Positions 52,289 to 60,922 of a stretch of DNA of 64,000 nucleotides are shown piece by piece. This DNA comes from Solirubrobacter pauli. GTDB taxonomy: Bacteria > Actinomycetota > Thermoleophilia > Solirubrobacterales > Solirubrobacteraceae. Position numbers and translations under genes: made by a program. Each line of letters begins with the position of its first letter. Positions within the stretch are counted from its first letter, which is position 1. The notes beneath the pieces are model-generated. The model searched no databases. It was not told where the DNA came from and was given only the letters and a program-made list of their open reading frames with translations. The DNA is taken from the NCBI RefSeq assembly GCF_003633755.1, contig NZ_RBIL01000001.1, positions 2,217,426 through 2,281,425 of the forward strand. The letters run 5' to 3'.

Positions 52289-53464
52289 TCAGCGGCGGCG
52301 CTTGCCGGCTTTGCCGCGGCTCGGCGGTGGCGGTCCGCCGGCGTCGGCGAGGATCGACGCGAGCGCCTCGTCGGCGGCCGCGGGGCCCGAGACGGGCGTC
52401 AGCGCGGCGTCGGGGGCGGCGCGGTCGGTGAACAGCACGCCGTCCAGGTGGTCGATCTCGTGCTGCGCGATCCGGGCGAGGTAGCCGTCGAGCTCCAGGT
52501 CGACGGGTTCGCCGTCGAGCGAGTGGTTGCGGACCTTGACGGCGCTGGGGCGCTCGACCTCGGCCCGCCAGCCCGGCAGGCTGAGGCAGCCCTCGGCCAT
52601 CGTCGACGTCTCGTCGGAGCGGTCGATGATCTCCGGGTCGCGCAGCAGCAACGGCGGGTTGACGCGGTCGTCGACCGCCGCCATGCGGATGCCGAGCCCG
52701 ACCTGCGGCGCGGCGAGGCCGACCCCGCCCTGCTCGTACTGCTCGCGCAGCAGCCCGGCCGCGAGGGCGCGGACGAGGTTCGGGTGCAGGTCCGGGCCGA
52801 CCGGGTGCGCGGCGCCGCGGACGACGATCGGGGCCAGCGCCCAGGCCTCCGGATCGAAGGTCGCGATCGCGACGGGCTCGATCCGGCGCGCCGCGGGCGG
52901 CTCCTCGGCGTACAGCGAGGCCAGCGCCTGCTCCGCGCGCGCGTCCGCGAGAACGGTCCGGCCGACCGGCTGGGCGCCCTCATGGTCGAGGAAGAGCGTG
53001 CCGTCGAGGATCTCGATCTCGTGCTGGAGCACGCGCGCGTGCCAGTCGTGGAACGTCTGCGTCCGCTCGTCGCCGTTGAGCGTCTGCCAGCGCACGGTGA
53101 CCGACCGTGGCCGGCGGACGTCGGCACGGACGTCCGGAAGGCACAGGTTCCCCTCCGGCCCCGTCTCCTGCTCGCCCGACGTCTCCTCGATCACGGGGTT
53201 GAACAGCGCGGCGACCTGGTCGTCGATCGCGGTGACGACGATCCGCAATCCGAGCCCGGCCATCGGCGCCGCGAGGCCCGCGCCGACCGGGCCGCGGAAC
53301 AACGCGCCGGCCAGCCCGCCGGCGAGGCGGACCCGCAGCTCGCGCGAGGTCGTGTCGAAGTCGACCGGCGCGGCGGGCCTGCGCAGCGCGTGGCCGGGGA
53401 GGCGGAGTGCGCGCACGCTGGTGCGCAGCAGCGTGAGCGGAACCGGCGTCGGGGCGGAGGGCAC
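52289..53464 (-). CDS. def: Two-domain peptide deformylase with a degenerate first domain
   Basis: 391 aa, about twice normal length. The C-terminal domain (about 195-360) has all three deformylase motifs: GVGLAAPQVG, EGCLSLPG and QHEIDHLDG, so it should remove formyl from new proteins using Fe or Zn. The N-terminal domain (about 30-175) has the same fold pattern, but its motifs read GAGLAAPMAG, EGNLCLP and QHEIEILDG. It has thus lost the Gln, the Cys metal ligand and the second His. It is probably catalytically dead and structural or regulatory. GTG 53464 follows a TACCGT box by exactly 7 nt. Upstream frame to 54160 is not used. Confidence 0.9.
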   Translation of the reverse strand: MPSAPTPVPLTLLRTSVRALRLPGHALRRPAAPVDFDTTSRELRVRLAGGLAGALFRGPVGAGLAAPMAGLGLRIVVTAIDDQVAALFNPVIEETSGEQETGPEGNLCLPDVRADVRRPRSVTVRWQTLNGDERTQTFHDWHARVLQHEIEILDGTLFLDHEGAQPVGRTVLADARAEQALASLYAEEPPAARRIEPVAIATFDPEAWALAPIVVRGAAHPVGPDLHPNLVRALAAGLLREQYEQGGVGLAAPQVGLGIRMAAVDDRVNPPLLLRDPEIIDRSDETSTMAEGCLSLPGWRAEVERPSAVKVRNHSLDGEPVDLELDGYLARIAQHEIDHLDGVLFTDRAAPDAALTPVSGPAAADEALASILADAGGPPPPSRGKAGKRRR

Positions 53465-53471
53465 GGATCTG

Positions 53472-53477
53472 ACGGTA
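53472..53477 (-). promoter_or_regulatory. Putative -10 box (TACCGT) of the deformylase gene
   Basis: On the minus strand TACCGT lies exactly 7 nt before the GTG at 53464, without a ribosome site. It faces the TATGCT box of the divergent regulator gene. Confidence 0.5.
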
Positions 53478-53507
53478 CCGGCTGACTTCTCAGTCCGCCA
53501 ACGGGCG

Positions 53508-53513
53508 TATGCT
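53508..53513 (+). promoter_or_regulatory. Putative -10 box (TATGCT) of the XRE regulator gene
   Basis: TATGCT lies 5 nt before a TTG (53519) and 11 nt before the ATG (53525). Same box sequence as at lipB. Confidence 0.45.
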
Positions 53514-53524
53514 GCCGATTGCAG

Positions 53525-54067
53525 ATGCTTGGAGACGTGATTCGGCGCCGTTGTGACGAGTTGGGGCTGTCTCAGTCCGCTTTGGCGGACCAAGTGGGCG
53601 TGCACGTGCGGCAGATCCGGCGCTACGAGCGCGGTGAGCAGCAGCCGGTGCTGGGCGTGGCGGCGAAGCTCGCCGAGACGCTCGGGGTCACGCTGGACGA
53701 GCTGGCCGGCGTGGGCGAGAGCCCGCTCGACGGCGACTGGTGGAGCGCACGGCAGGTCGCGGTGGACGGCCGGGCGTTGATCGCGACCGTCCCGGTGACG
53801 CTGCGGCGGCGGGCGCCGGACGTGCTCGCGGTGGAGGGCCGCGGCTGGCGCGGAGAGCTGCGCGTGTGGGACGAGGGCACGCTCACCGGCTGGTACGTGG
53901 GCGCGGGGCCGCCCGGGACGATGCTGTTCGTCCTGGACGCTGACAGCACACTTGCACGGGGCCGGTGGGTGGCGAGGGCGGTGGACGGCTCCGTGACGGG
54001 CGGGCATGCGGCGCTCGCTCGCACGCGCGAGGCGGCGTCCGCGGCTGTACCACGCCCGTCGGACTGA
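53525..54067 (+). CDS. XRE-family transcriptional regulator with C-terminal domain
   Basis: 180 aa. A helix-turn-helix of the Cro/C1 type spans residues about 4-60 (LGLSQSALADQVGVHVRQIRRYERGEQQP). The rest (65-165) is a beta-rich domain with LIATVPVTLRRRAPDVLAVEG and GWRGELRVWDEGTLTGWYVG that could sense a ligand. The start may instead be TTG 53519, adding two residues. It is divergent from the deformylase gene and precedes the surface protein and signal peptidase pair; it may control either, but that is only position. Confidence 0.8.
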   Translation: MLGDVIRRRCDELGLSQSALADQVGVHVRQIRRYERGEQQPVLGVAAKLAETLGVTLDELAGVGESPLDGDWWSARQVAVDGRALIATVPVTLRRRAPDVLAVEGRGWRGELRVWDEGTLTGWYVGAGPPGTMLFVLDADSTLARGRWVARAVDGSVTGGHAALARTREAASAAVPRPSD

Positions 54068-54147
54068 TTCAAGAAATTCCTCCAAACGGCCGAAGAACGT
54101 GGTCCCAACCCCACGTCCGGCCGGCGACACGGCCACGAAAGGACTGA

Positions 54148-54792
54148 GTGCCCGTGTCAAGGCTCTCCAACTTCATCCCCCGCCCCCGTCTTGCTGCCTG
54201 GCTCGCGTTCGGCGCGACGGGCCTGGCCACCGGCGCCGTCTGGGCGACCGGCTTCGCCACGGTCTCGGCCGGCAACGGCACCACCGGCGGTTCCCCCGCG
54301 CTGACCAAGACCGACGCCGTCGACGACGCCACGGCGCTCAGCACGACGGCGTCCCCCGTCAGCCCGATCGTCTTCGACTGGGACGGCCGCTGGGGCAAGG
54401 TCACCGCGCCCAAGGTCATGTTCAAGGTCGACCTGTCGGACCCCAAGTTCGCCGATCCCAAGCGTTACAACGTCGCGATCCTGCTCACGAACGTGACCGC
54501 TTTGACCGGCTGGGCCACGCTTCAGCTCGAGCTCGAGCACGTCGAAAAGGCCGCGGGCGGCACCTGCGCCGCCGCCGACTTCGACGGGACGAAGGACCCG
54601 AAGCTCCTGAACGTCGACAACCAGGACGCCGGCGTGTACTGGAACACCCTCGAGGGCGAGAAGGTCCACTGCTTCGGCATCGGCGTCACGCCGTCCCCGG
54701 TCGACTACTCGACCACCTTCCTGCGTTCCGCCCAGGACACCCCGCCGTCCGTCTTCCCGTCGTTCGTCGCGACGGTCGACCGCGCCCTGTAG
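54148..54792 (+). CDS. Putative SipW substrate: secreted TasA/camelysin-like protein
   Basis: 214 aa with a GTG start and AAAGGA ribosome site. The N-terminal stretch (residues 18-42, LAAWLAFGATGLATGAVWATGFATVSAG) looks like the SipW-type signal peptide. The rest is soluble and beta-rich with two Cys (GGTCAA, VHCFG). It has no close family that I can name. The next gene encodes a signal peptidase of the SipW type 13 nt downstream, the usual arrangement for TasA-like fibre or coat proteins. Assignment rests mostly on this pairing. Confidence 0.6.
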   Translation: MPVSRLSNFIPRPRLAAWLAFGATGLATGAVWATGFATVSAGNGTTGGSPALTKTDAVDDATALSTTASPVSPIVFDWDGRWGKVTAPKVMFKVDLSDPKFADPKRYNVAILLTNVTALTGWATLQLELEHVEKAAGGTCAAADFDGTKDPKLLNVDNQDAGVYWNTLEGEKVHCFGIGVTPSPVDYSTTFLRSAQDTPPSVFPSFVATVDRAL

Positions 54793-54805
54793 CGCACTTG
54801 AGTCG

Positions 54806-56536
54806 ATGCCGCCGACCCATCTCCTCGCAGCGCCCGGCCTCATGGCCGGGCCGACACACCGGCGCGCCGCGCGCGTCGGCGTGGTCAGGCGGGAGCGGGC
54901 CGGCGGCTTTCCTCGTTGGCTCGCCGCCGTCGTACTGATCGTCGCCGTCGCCGGCGGCCTCACGTTCCTCGGGACGTGGCCGCCGCTCGCGACGGTGATG
55001 TCGGCCTCGATGGCGCCGACGATCAACACCGGCGACGTCGTCGTGCTCCAGCGGCTCCATGCGCCCGCCAAGGTCGGCGACGTCGTCATGGTGCACGTGC
55101 CCGACGAGGCCCGCAGCCGCTACGGCTACCCACCCGTGGTGATCCACCGCGTGGCGAAGGTCGCCGCCGACGGCGCGATCACCACCAAGGGCGACGCGAA
55201 GAAGGAGGTCGACCCCTTCACCGTGCCGCGCTCGGCGGTCACCACCCGCGTCCTCACGCACATCCCCGCCGCCGGTCGCGTCTTCAGCTTCCTCGGCAGC
55301 ACCCTCGGCCTGATCTGGATGGCCGGCGGTGCCGTGATGCTGCTCGTCATGCCGCTGCTGGAGCGTTACCGCGACACCCAGCGCACCATGGGCGCGGAGC
55401 GCGAGCTCGTCCTCGACGAGCTGCGCGTCCAGGTCGAGCTGCTCCCGCGCCAGATCGAACGCGCCGTGGCCAACGCGGTCGCGGCGATCGAGCCGCCCGC
55501 GGTCCAGGCGGCGCCGACCGAGCGCCCCGTCGCGACGACCGAGCCCCGCGCGAACACCCTGTTCGCCACCCCGGACGACGCGAACGCGACGCCGTCCCCG
55601 CGCATCGTCGCGGCCGCCAAGCTCGCCGCCGTCGCGGCCACCCGGCTCGCGCCGCCGCCGGCCCCGTCCGCGCCCGACGTACCCGCCCCGCGACTCACGC
55701 CCACCGCGCCCGCGTTCACGCCGTCTGTCCCGGCCCGGTACGACGCGCCGCCGGCACCGGCCGCGCCGGTGACGCCGCTCGCGCGCATCGCGTTCGCGGC
55801 GCCCGCGTTCACGCCGGCGGTCCCCACCCACTACACCGCTGCGCCGGCCCCGTCCGCCCCGATGGCGCCGTCCTCGCGCATCGCGTTCGCGGCGCCCGCG
55901 TTCAGGCTGGCCCTCGCCGCGCCGACGCACGCCGCCCCGGCGCCGTCCGTCCCGGCGACGCCGCCCGCGCCCATCGCGTTCGCCGCGCCCGGGTTCGCGC
56001 TGGCCGTGCCCGCGCAGGCGCAGGCCGCGCAGGCGCCCGCCGCCCCCGAGGCGCCGCTCTCGCGGGGTCGCTTCAGCCCCGGCGCGTTCGTGCCGATGGT
56101 GCAGGTGAAGCCCCTCGCCGTTCCCGCGCCGCCGACGCCCGCCAGGCCGACGCCGCGGCTCGGTGCCGTTTCCGCCTTCGAACCCTCCATCGACGGACTC
56201 TCCTTCTTCGCCATGCCCGCACCCGCCGCGCCCGCTGCTCCGGCCCCTCGCCTGACGGCCGCCTCGACCTTCACGCCGCCGACCGTCGCCCGCACCCCGC
56301 TGGCGCCGCCGCCGGCCCCGGTCGCCCGGCTCGCCGCCGCTTCGACGTTCATGCCCGTGCTGACGACCACGCCGGTCACGCTGCCGGCTCCGCCCGCACC
56401 CCCGACGCCCGCGCCGCGGCTGCTCGCCGCGTCCGCCTTCCCGCCCGGGTTCACGACCGTGCCGGCCGTCACGTCCGCCCCGCCCGCGCCCGGCGCGCGG
56501 TTCTCGCGGCTCGTGCCCGCCACGCAGCGGACGTAG
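54806..56536 (+). CDS. SipW-like signal peptidase I (S26B) with a long Pro/Ala-rich tail
   Basis: 576 aa. N-terminal helix at about residues 38-58. The catalytic Ser is in MSASMAPTINTGDVVV and the general base is a His in VVIHRVAKV, which defines the Ser-His S26B (archaeal, ER and SipW) branch instead of Ser-Lys LepB. ITTKGDAKKEVDPF is the conserved domain-E-like motif. A second helix (GLIWMAGGAVMLLVMPLL) lies at about 172-190. The remaining ~370 aa are low-complexity, with repeats like PAP..RIAFAAPAFTPAVP and PRLxAASxFxP. The peptidase part alone is normal length. It cleaves the upstream gene's product by inference. Confidence 0.85.
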   Translation: MPPTHLLAAPGLMAGPTHRRAARVGVVRRERAGGFPRWLAAVVLIVAVAGGLTFLGTWPPLATVMSASMAPTINTGDVVVLQRLHAPAKVGDVVMVHVPDEARSRYGYPPVVIHRVAKVAADGAITTKGDAKKEVDPFTVPRSAVTTRVLTHIPAAGRVFSFLGSTLGLIWMAGGAVMLLVMPLLERYRDTQRTMGAERELVLDELRVQVELLPRQIERAVANAVAAIEPPAVQAAPTERPVATTEPRANTLFATPDDANATPSPRIVAAAKLAAVAATRLAPPPAPSAPDVPAPRLTPTAPAFTPSVPARYDAPPAPAAPVTPLARIAFAAPAFTPAVPTHYTAAPAPSAPMAPSSRIAFAAPAFRLALAAPTHAAPAPSVPATPPAPIAFAAPGFALAVPAQAQAAQAPAAPEAPLSRGRFSPGAFVPMVQVKPLAVPAPPTPARPTPRLGAVSAFEPSIDGLSFFAMPAPAAPAAPAPRLTAASTFTPPTVARTPLAPPPAPVARLAAASTFMPVLTTTPVTLPAPPAPPTPAPRLLAASAFPPGFTTVPAVTSAPPAPGARFSRLVPATQRT

Positions 56537-56574
56537 CTTGACCCTCGGGAACGCGGTTGCCAGTGTGCAGGCGG

Positions 56575-57018
56575 ATGCGCCGCACCCTGATCGTCGCCAA
56601 CCGGACCGCTTCGACGCCGGTGCTCTTGCAGGAGGTCGAGCGGCGGGCCGGTGAGCGGCCGACCGCGTTCACGCTGCTCGTGCCGGACCCGACGCCGGAG
56701 AACTGGTCGCTCGACGACGCCGTCGCCACGCTGCGGACGGCGGCCGCGGGCATCCACGGAACGCGCGCCGCGCAGGTCGACGGGCTCGTCGGCGGCTCCA
56801 CGGACGCGTTCGAGTCGATCCGCGCGGCGGTCGCCGGCGGCGGCTACGACGACATCGTCATCTCGACGCTGCCGAGCCGCACGTCCGTGTGGCTGCGGCG
56901 CGACCTGCCGAGCCGGGTCGAGGCGCTCGGCCTCCCGATCACGGTGATCACGCCGCCGACCTCGCACGGCTTCAGCCTGTTCAGCAAGGGCCCCGGCTCA
57001 CACGAGAGCGGCCGCTGA
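56575..57018 (+). CDS. Small alpha/beta protein, universal-stress-like
   Basis: 147 aa starting MRRTLIVANRTASTPVLLQEV. The pattern is Rossmann-like: strand TLIVANR, a helix, FTLLVPDPTPE, ... VDGLVGGSTDAFESIRAAV, DDIVISTLPSRTSVWLRRDLP and ITVITPPTSHG. It resembles universal stress proteins, but the ATP motif GxxGxG is not visible. The last 21 nt overlap the convergent beta-lactamase-like gene. Confidence 0.65.
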   Translation: MRRTLIVANRTASTPVLLQEVERRAGERPTAFTLLVPDPTPENWSLDDAVATLRTAAAGIHGTRAAQVDGLVGGSTDAFESIRAAVAGGGYDDIVISTLPSRTSVWLRRDLPSRVEALGLPITVITPPTSHGFSLFSKGPGSHESGR

Positions 57019-58110
57019 AGCCACCGCGTCGTGGAACGGCTGCGGGCTGTCGTCCGGCCCGGCCATCGCGCGCTGCGTGAGCAGCACGGCGACGGTGTCC
57101 AGCCGCGGGTCGACCGCGGCCGTCGTGCCCGACCCGCCGCTCCAGCCCCAGGCACCCGTCGCCTCGACGACGCCGGTGCCGAGGCCCCACGTCGACCCCG
57201 GGGCGAGGAAGACCTCCGGCGCGGAGGCCCGCTGCTGCGGGGTCAGCGCATTGCTCGTCAACGCCGCGCGTGACGCGTCGCCCAGGAGCTCGCCATCGGC
57301 GATCGCGCTGTAGAAGCGCAGCACGTCGCCCGCCGTGGACACGAGCCCACCGCTGAGGTGCTCGAAGCCGGGAGGACGCGCATACCGCCCGTCCGGCGGA
57401 TCGGTCAGCTCCAACCCGGCCCGCTTGGGCGTGTAGGCCGCCGCGAGCCGGGCGGGGTCGCCGACGAACGCCGTGTCGGCCATGCCGAGCGGGCCGAGCA
57501 CGCGCTCCGCCAGCAGCTCGCCCACCGACCGGCCCAGCGCCCGCTCGAGCACCAGGCCGAGCAGGTTGAAGCTCGTCTCGTACCGCCACCCCTCGCCCGG
57601 CTGGAACACGAGCGGCAGCGAGCCCACCCGCTCCAGGAACTCGTCGCCGGTGCAGTCGTGCCCCATCGCGCTCGGGAACACGCCACGCTCGATCATCGCC
57701 CGCTGCAGCGGGTTCGGCTTCAACCCCACGCCCCAGCCCGACGTCAGGGTCATCAGGTGGCGGACGGTGACCCGGCGCACGGCGGCGACCGTGTCCTCCA
57801 GCGGCCCGTCGGGATCTCGCAGCACGCGCGGCGAGGCGAGCTCCGGCGCCCACTGCGCGACCTCGTCGTCGAGCCCGATCAGGCCGTCCTCGACGAGGCT
57901 CAACAGCAGCGCGCCGCCCATCGGCTTGGTGATCGACGCGATCCGGAACTGCGTCGAGGCGCCCATCGGCGCGCTGTCGTCCTCGACGGCCGTGCGCCCC
58001 GCCGCGTGGATCTCGACGTGCCCGCGCACCCGCACCGCGCCGACGTAGCCCGGGAACCGCCCGTCGGAGTGGGCCGCGTCGGGTACCCGCCAGATGTCTT
58101 CGAAGGTCAT
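56998..58110 (-). CDS. Beta-lactamase-related serine hydrolase (class C / esterase EstB type)
   Basis: 370 aa, no signal peptide, so cytoplasmic. The nucleophile motif is SITK (FRIASITKPMGG). The Tyr motif appears as WRYETSFNLLG, and the third motif is WGWSGGSGTTA. The domain covers nearly the full length (DUF/Pfam beta-lactamase fold). Physiological role could be an esterase or D-amino-acid amidase. It is followed 39 nt upstream in reading direction by the large hydrolase gene. Confidence 0.87.
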   Translation of the reverse strand: MTFEDIWRVPDAAHSDGRFPGYVGAVRVRGHVEIHAAGRTAVEDDSAPMGASTQFRIASITKPMGGALLLSLVEDGLIGLDDEVAQWAPELASPRVLRDPDGPLEDTVAAVRRVTVRHLMTLTSGWGVGLKPNPLQRAMIERGVFPSAMGHDCTGDEFLERVGSLPLVFQPGEGWRYETSFNLLGLVLERALGRSVGELLAERVLGPLGMADTAFVGDPARLAAAYTPKRAGLELTDPPDGRYARPPGFEHLSGGLVSTAGDVLRFYSAIADGELLGDASRAALTSNALTPQQRASAPEVFLAPGSTWGLGTGVVEATGAWGWSGGSGTTAAVDPRLDTVAVLLTQRAMAGPDDSPQPFHDAVASAAALV

Positions 58111-58149
58111 GTGCAGCTCTGACTCTCCGACGCGGCCGATCTCATCGCC

Positions 58150-60381
58150 CTACGGGTTCGTCGTCGACAGCGTGAACGTCACGCGGGTCGAATACGTGCC
58201 CGTCCGCAGCGCGTCCGTGCGGCCGATCGCCTGCCGGAACGTCACGTCGACCCGCTCGTTGGCCGTCGGCCCCGCCCAGGACGACCTGGACAGCTCCACC
58301 CGCAGCGGCTGCGGGAGGCTGAACGCGCCGTTGACCAGGTGCCCGGGGTCACTCGTGGTCAGCGCCGCGTCGCCGGCCGACGACGTGACCGTCAGCGTCG
58401 TGGGCACCGCGTACTCGCGGTCCACGCCCGGGACGAACGCGCCGAAGGTCGCCGGCGCACCGAGCGACAGCGCCAGCGTCGCGGGCACCGTGCCGCCGAC
58501 GGTCCCGCCGGCCTGCGTCGCGTACTCGCGCGCCGGCGTGTAGCCCGCCGGCAGGTACTTGGGCTTGGGCGCGGCCACGACCAGGCCGCCCAGGTCGGTG
58601 CCGGGCGCGTCGACCAGCGGCAACCGCAGCTCGAGGTCGCTCACCGCCACCGACTGCTGCCCGGTCGGCGTGCGCAGGTACGGCGAGTCCTGGGCGAGCA
58701 GCTCGAGCTTGAGCACGTGCCCGGGCTGCACCGTCCACGCCTGCGGATGCAGCTGGAAGACCTGCTCGGTCGGGCCGCCGCCCGGGTTGAGCGGGCGCTG
58801 GACGCCGCGCGCGATCAGGCGCTGCGTCGCGCCGTCCACGTCGTACAGGCGCGCGGCGACCATGTCGTTGGCGCCCTTGACGTCGAGCTTGGCGATGACC
58901 GTCGGCGAGCCGGCGAGCGTGTACGCGGTCGTCGCCGGAGCGGTCTTGTAGGTCGCGGCCGACGCGTTGTCGGCGCTCGCGGTCGTGGTGCACACGTCGC
59001 CGGCGGTGAACCCGTTCGAGGGTGCGGTCCCGGGCGCGACGATCGTCTGCGCCGCCGCCCCCGTCACCCGCAGCTCGCCCGGCGCCAGCTGCGCCCAGGT
59101 CGGCGCGTGGTAGCGCGTGCCCGCTCCGCTGACGGGGCAGTGCGACGTCAGGACGTCCACGCCGCCGCGCGCGTCCGCCGGCTCGGCCCCTACGCCCTTG
59201 ACGTAGAAGTCCAGCCACGCGTTCTCCGCGGTCGCCAGCGCGGCACGGTCCGCCGCGGACCCGGACGCCGCGCGCGGCGAATGGCCGAAGTCCAGGTGGA
59301 ACATCGAGATCGGCGCCCCCGGGTGCTTGGCACGGACCCGGTTGTAGTAACGGAGCGACTCGTCGACCGGGAAGAGGTCGTCATTCCAGCCGTTGGCGAG
59401 CAGGGCGGGCGCGGGCGGGATGCTGTCGTCGATCCCGTACGCCGAGTGGTTCGCGGGCAGCTCGACCGCCATCGCGTCCGCCGCCGGCACGCCGTCGAAC
59501 GGCCCACCGGTATCGGTCAGCGTCTTCCAGCCGGTGATGTCGGCGGACGGATCAGTCCCGATTGGGGCGTAATAGCCCAGCAACGCGCCCGCGCCGTAGA
59601 GCGAGGCGTTCCAGGCTTGCTTCTGGACGCCGACGCGATGGCCGCCGCCCAGGTACGGGGCGTCGGCGACGTAGTCCAGCGACGAGCCGTTCGGGTTGAG
59701 CGCGGTGGCCAGGTCCGACCAGGTGAACTCCGGCACCGTCGCCGCGATCGCCATCGGCTTGCCGAGCGGGCTCGTCCACGGGATGGAGGAGCCGTCCGGC
59801 AGCCGCGTGCGGTTGCGCAGCGCGCCGAGCGCGATCGCCATGCCGCCGCCGTAGGAGCCGCCGGTCGCGCCGATCCTCTGCGGCTCGATCAACCCGTCGT
59901 CGGCGAGCTGGCCGAGCAGGTGCTGCGCGTCGCGCACCTCATAGGCCGAGTGCATGAGCCGGATGTAGCCCTTGCCGGCGCAGCGCGGGTCGCTGATCAT
60001 GGCGCGCCCGCACGAGCCGCCCCAGCCGCGGTCGGTCATCGTGAAGACGGCGTAGCCGCGGGTGAGCGCGCGCTGGGCGTCACCGCCCGACAGCGCGACC
60101 TTCGTCCCGCCCCAGCCGTGGAAGATCCCGATCACCGGATACGGCCCGTCGGGACCGCCCGCGGGCGCGGCCGGGAACCCGACCGCCACGTCGATCGGCG
60201 TGCCGTCCCAGCTCGGGACCTGGGCCGTGGCCGTGCCGCAGAAGCGCTGGCCGTTGGCCTGGACCGTGCAGTCGATCGGCGCCGCCGTCTTGGTGAACAC
60301 CCGGGGGATCGCCGCGTCGGCCGCGGACGGTATGACCAGGGCCGGCGCCGCGCACGCGGCCGCGGTGAGCATCCTGCGCAT
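58150..60381 (-). CDS. Secreted S15/CocE-like alpha/beta hydrolase with C-terminal TFTLSTTNP module
   Basis: 743 aa. Signal peptide (MRRMLTAAACAAPALVIPSAADA). An alpha/beta-hydrolase domain with oxyanion strand GIFHGWGGTK, nucleophile GGSYGGG, late Asp (GWNDDLFPVDES) and His (DFGHSP) follows; then a jelly-roll domain (VIAKLDVKGANDMVAARLYDVDG) as in X-Pro dipeptidyl-peptidases and cocaine esterase. The last ~115 residues match the C-terminal module of the PhoD partner at 47241. AAGGAGGAGAGAC before the ATG is a strong ribosome site. Substrate could be a peptide or acyl ester. Confidence 0.88.
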   Translation of the reverse strand: MRRMLTAAACAAPALVIPSAADAAIPRVFTKTAAPIDCTVQANGQRFCGTATAQVPSWDGTPIDVAVGFPAAPAGGPDGPYPVIGIFHGWGGTKVALSGGDAQRALTRGYAVFTMTDRGWGGSCGRAMISDPRCAGKGYIRLMHSAYEVRDAQHLLGQLADDGLIEPQRIGATGGSYGGGMAIALGALRNRTRLPDGSSIPWTSPLGKPMAIAATVPEFTWSDLATALNPNGSSLDYVADAPYLGGGHRVGVQKQAWNASLYGAGALLGYYAPIGTDPSADITGWKTLTDTGGPFDGVPAADAMAVELPANHSAYGIDDSIPPAPALLANGWNDDLFPVDESLRYYNRVRAKHPGAPISMFHLDFGHSPRAASGSAADRAALATAENAWLDFYVKGVGAEPADARGGVDVLTSHCPVSGAGTRYHAPTWAQLAPGELRVTGAAAQTIVAPGTAPSNGFTAGDVCTTTASADNASAATYKTAPATTAYTLAGSPTVIAKLDVKGANDMVAARLYDVDGATQRLIARGVQRPLNPGGGPTEQVFQLHPQAWTVQPGHVLKLELLAQDSPYLRTPTGQQSVAVSDLELRLPLVDAPGTDLGGLVVAAPKPKYLPAGYTPAREYATQAGGTVGGTVPATLALSLGAPATFGAFVPGVDREYAVPTTLTVTSSAGDAALTTSDPGHLVNGAFSLPQPLRVELSRSSWAGPTANERVDVTFRQAIGRTDALRTGTYSTRVTFTLSTTNP

Positions 60382-60430
60382 GTCTCTCCTCCTTGAGCCG
60401 GACTGACCCGCGGAGGAATCTGACAGCGCG

Positions 60431-60904
60431 TCAGCTGCCGCGCAAGTCCGCGATGACCGCGCTGGCGAGCCGCAGGCGCAGCGCCAGGATCCGCGCCAGG
60501 TCGCGCAGCATCAGGTTCGCGATCGCCGGCTCGTGCTCGTGCAGGCGGTCGAAGGCGGCGAGGTCGATCCGCACCACCTCGACGTCCGTCACCGCCTCCA
60601 GCGTCGCGCTGCGCGGGTAGCCGTCGAAGAACGACAGCTCGCCCAGCACCGACGGCGCCTCGATCTGCTTGAACGCGCCCTCGTCGCGCGGCAGCCGGAC
60701 GCCGACCGTGCCCTCGGTGAGCAGGTAGAGCGCGCGGTCGTGCTCGCCCGCCTGGACGAGCGCGAGCCCGGCGCCCACGCGCCGCACCTCGGCGTAGGAG
60801 AACACCGTGGCCCAGTCGGCCGCGGTGGCCTCGGGCAGGAACAGCAGGTCGGCGGAGTCCTCGTGCGCTTCCTCGACGAAGACGGTGAACGGTCCCTCGT
60901 GCAC
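60431..60904 (-). CDS. Cyclic-nucleotide-binding-domain protein (no HTH)
   Basis: 157 aa. One CRP-type cNMP-binding fold: VLVQAGEHDRALYLLTEGTVGV and the phosphate-binding loop VLGELSFFDGYPRSATLEAVTD (Gly-Glu and Arg-Ser-Ala). A C-terminal helix pair takes the place of a DNA-binding domain. It could be a stand-alone cAMP or cGMP sensor acting on a partner. The GTG at 60904 follows a TACGTT box by exactly 7 nt. Confidence 0.85.
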   Translation of the reverse strand: MHEGPFTVFVEEAHEDSADLLFLPEATAADWATVFSYAEVRRVGAGLALVQAGEHDRALYLLTEGTVGVRLPRDEGAFKQIEAPSVLGELSFFDGYPRSATLEAVTDVEVVRIDLAAFDRLHEHEPAIANLMLRDLARILALRLRLASAVIADLRGS

Positions 60905-60911
60905 GGGCGGA

Positions 60912-60917
60912 AACGTA
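60912..60917 (-). promoter_or_regulatory. Putative -10 box (TACGTT) of the cNMP-binding gene
   Basis: On the minus strand TACGTT lies exactly 7 nt before the GTG at 60904. No Shine-Dalgarno sequence is visible. Confidence 0.5.
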
Positions 60918-60922
60918 CTGGG

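Noticed and set aside
55600-56500. GC-rich imperfect repeats that could be a recombination hot spot
   Set aside because: They encode the Pro/Ala-rich tail of the signal peptidase in one frame without stops, so coding repetition is the simpler reading.
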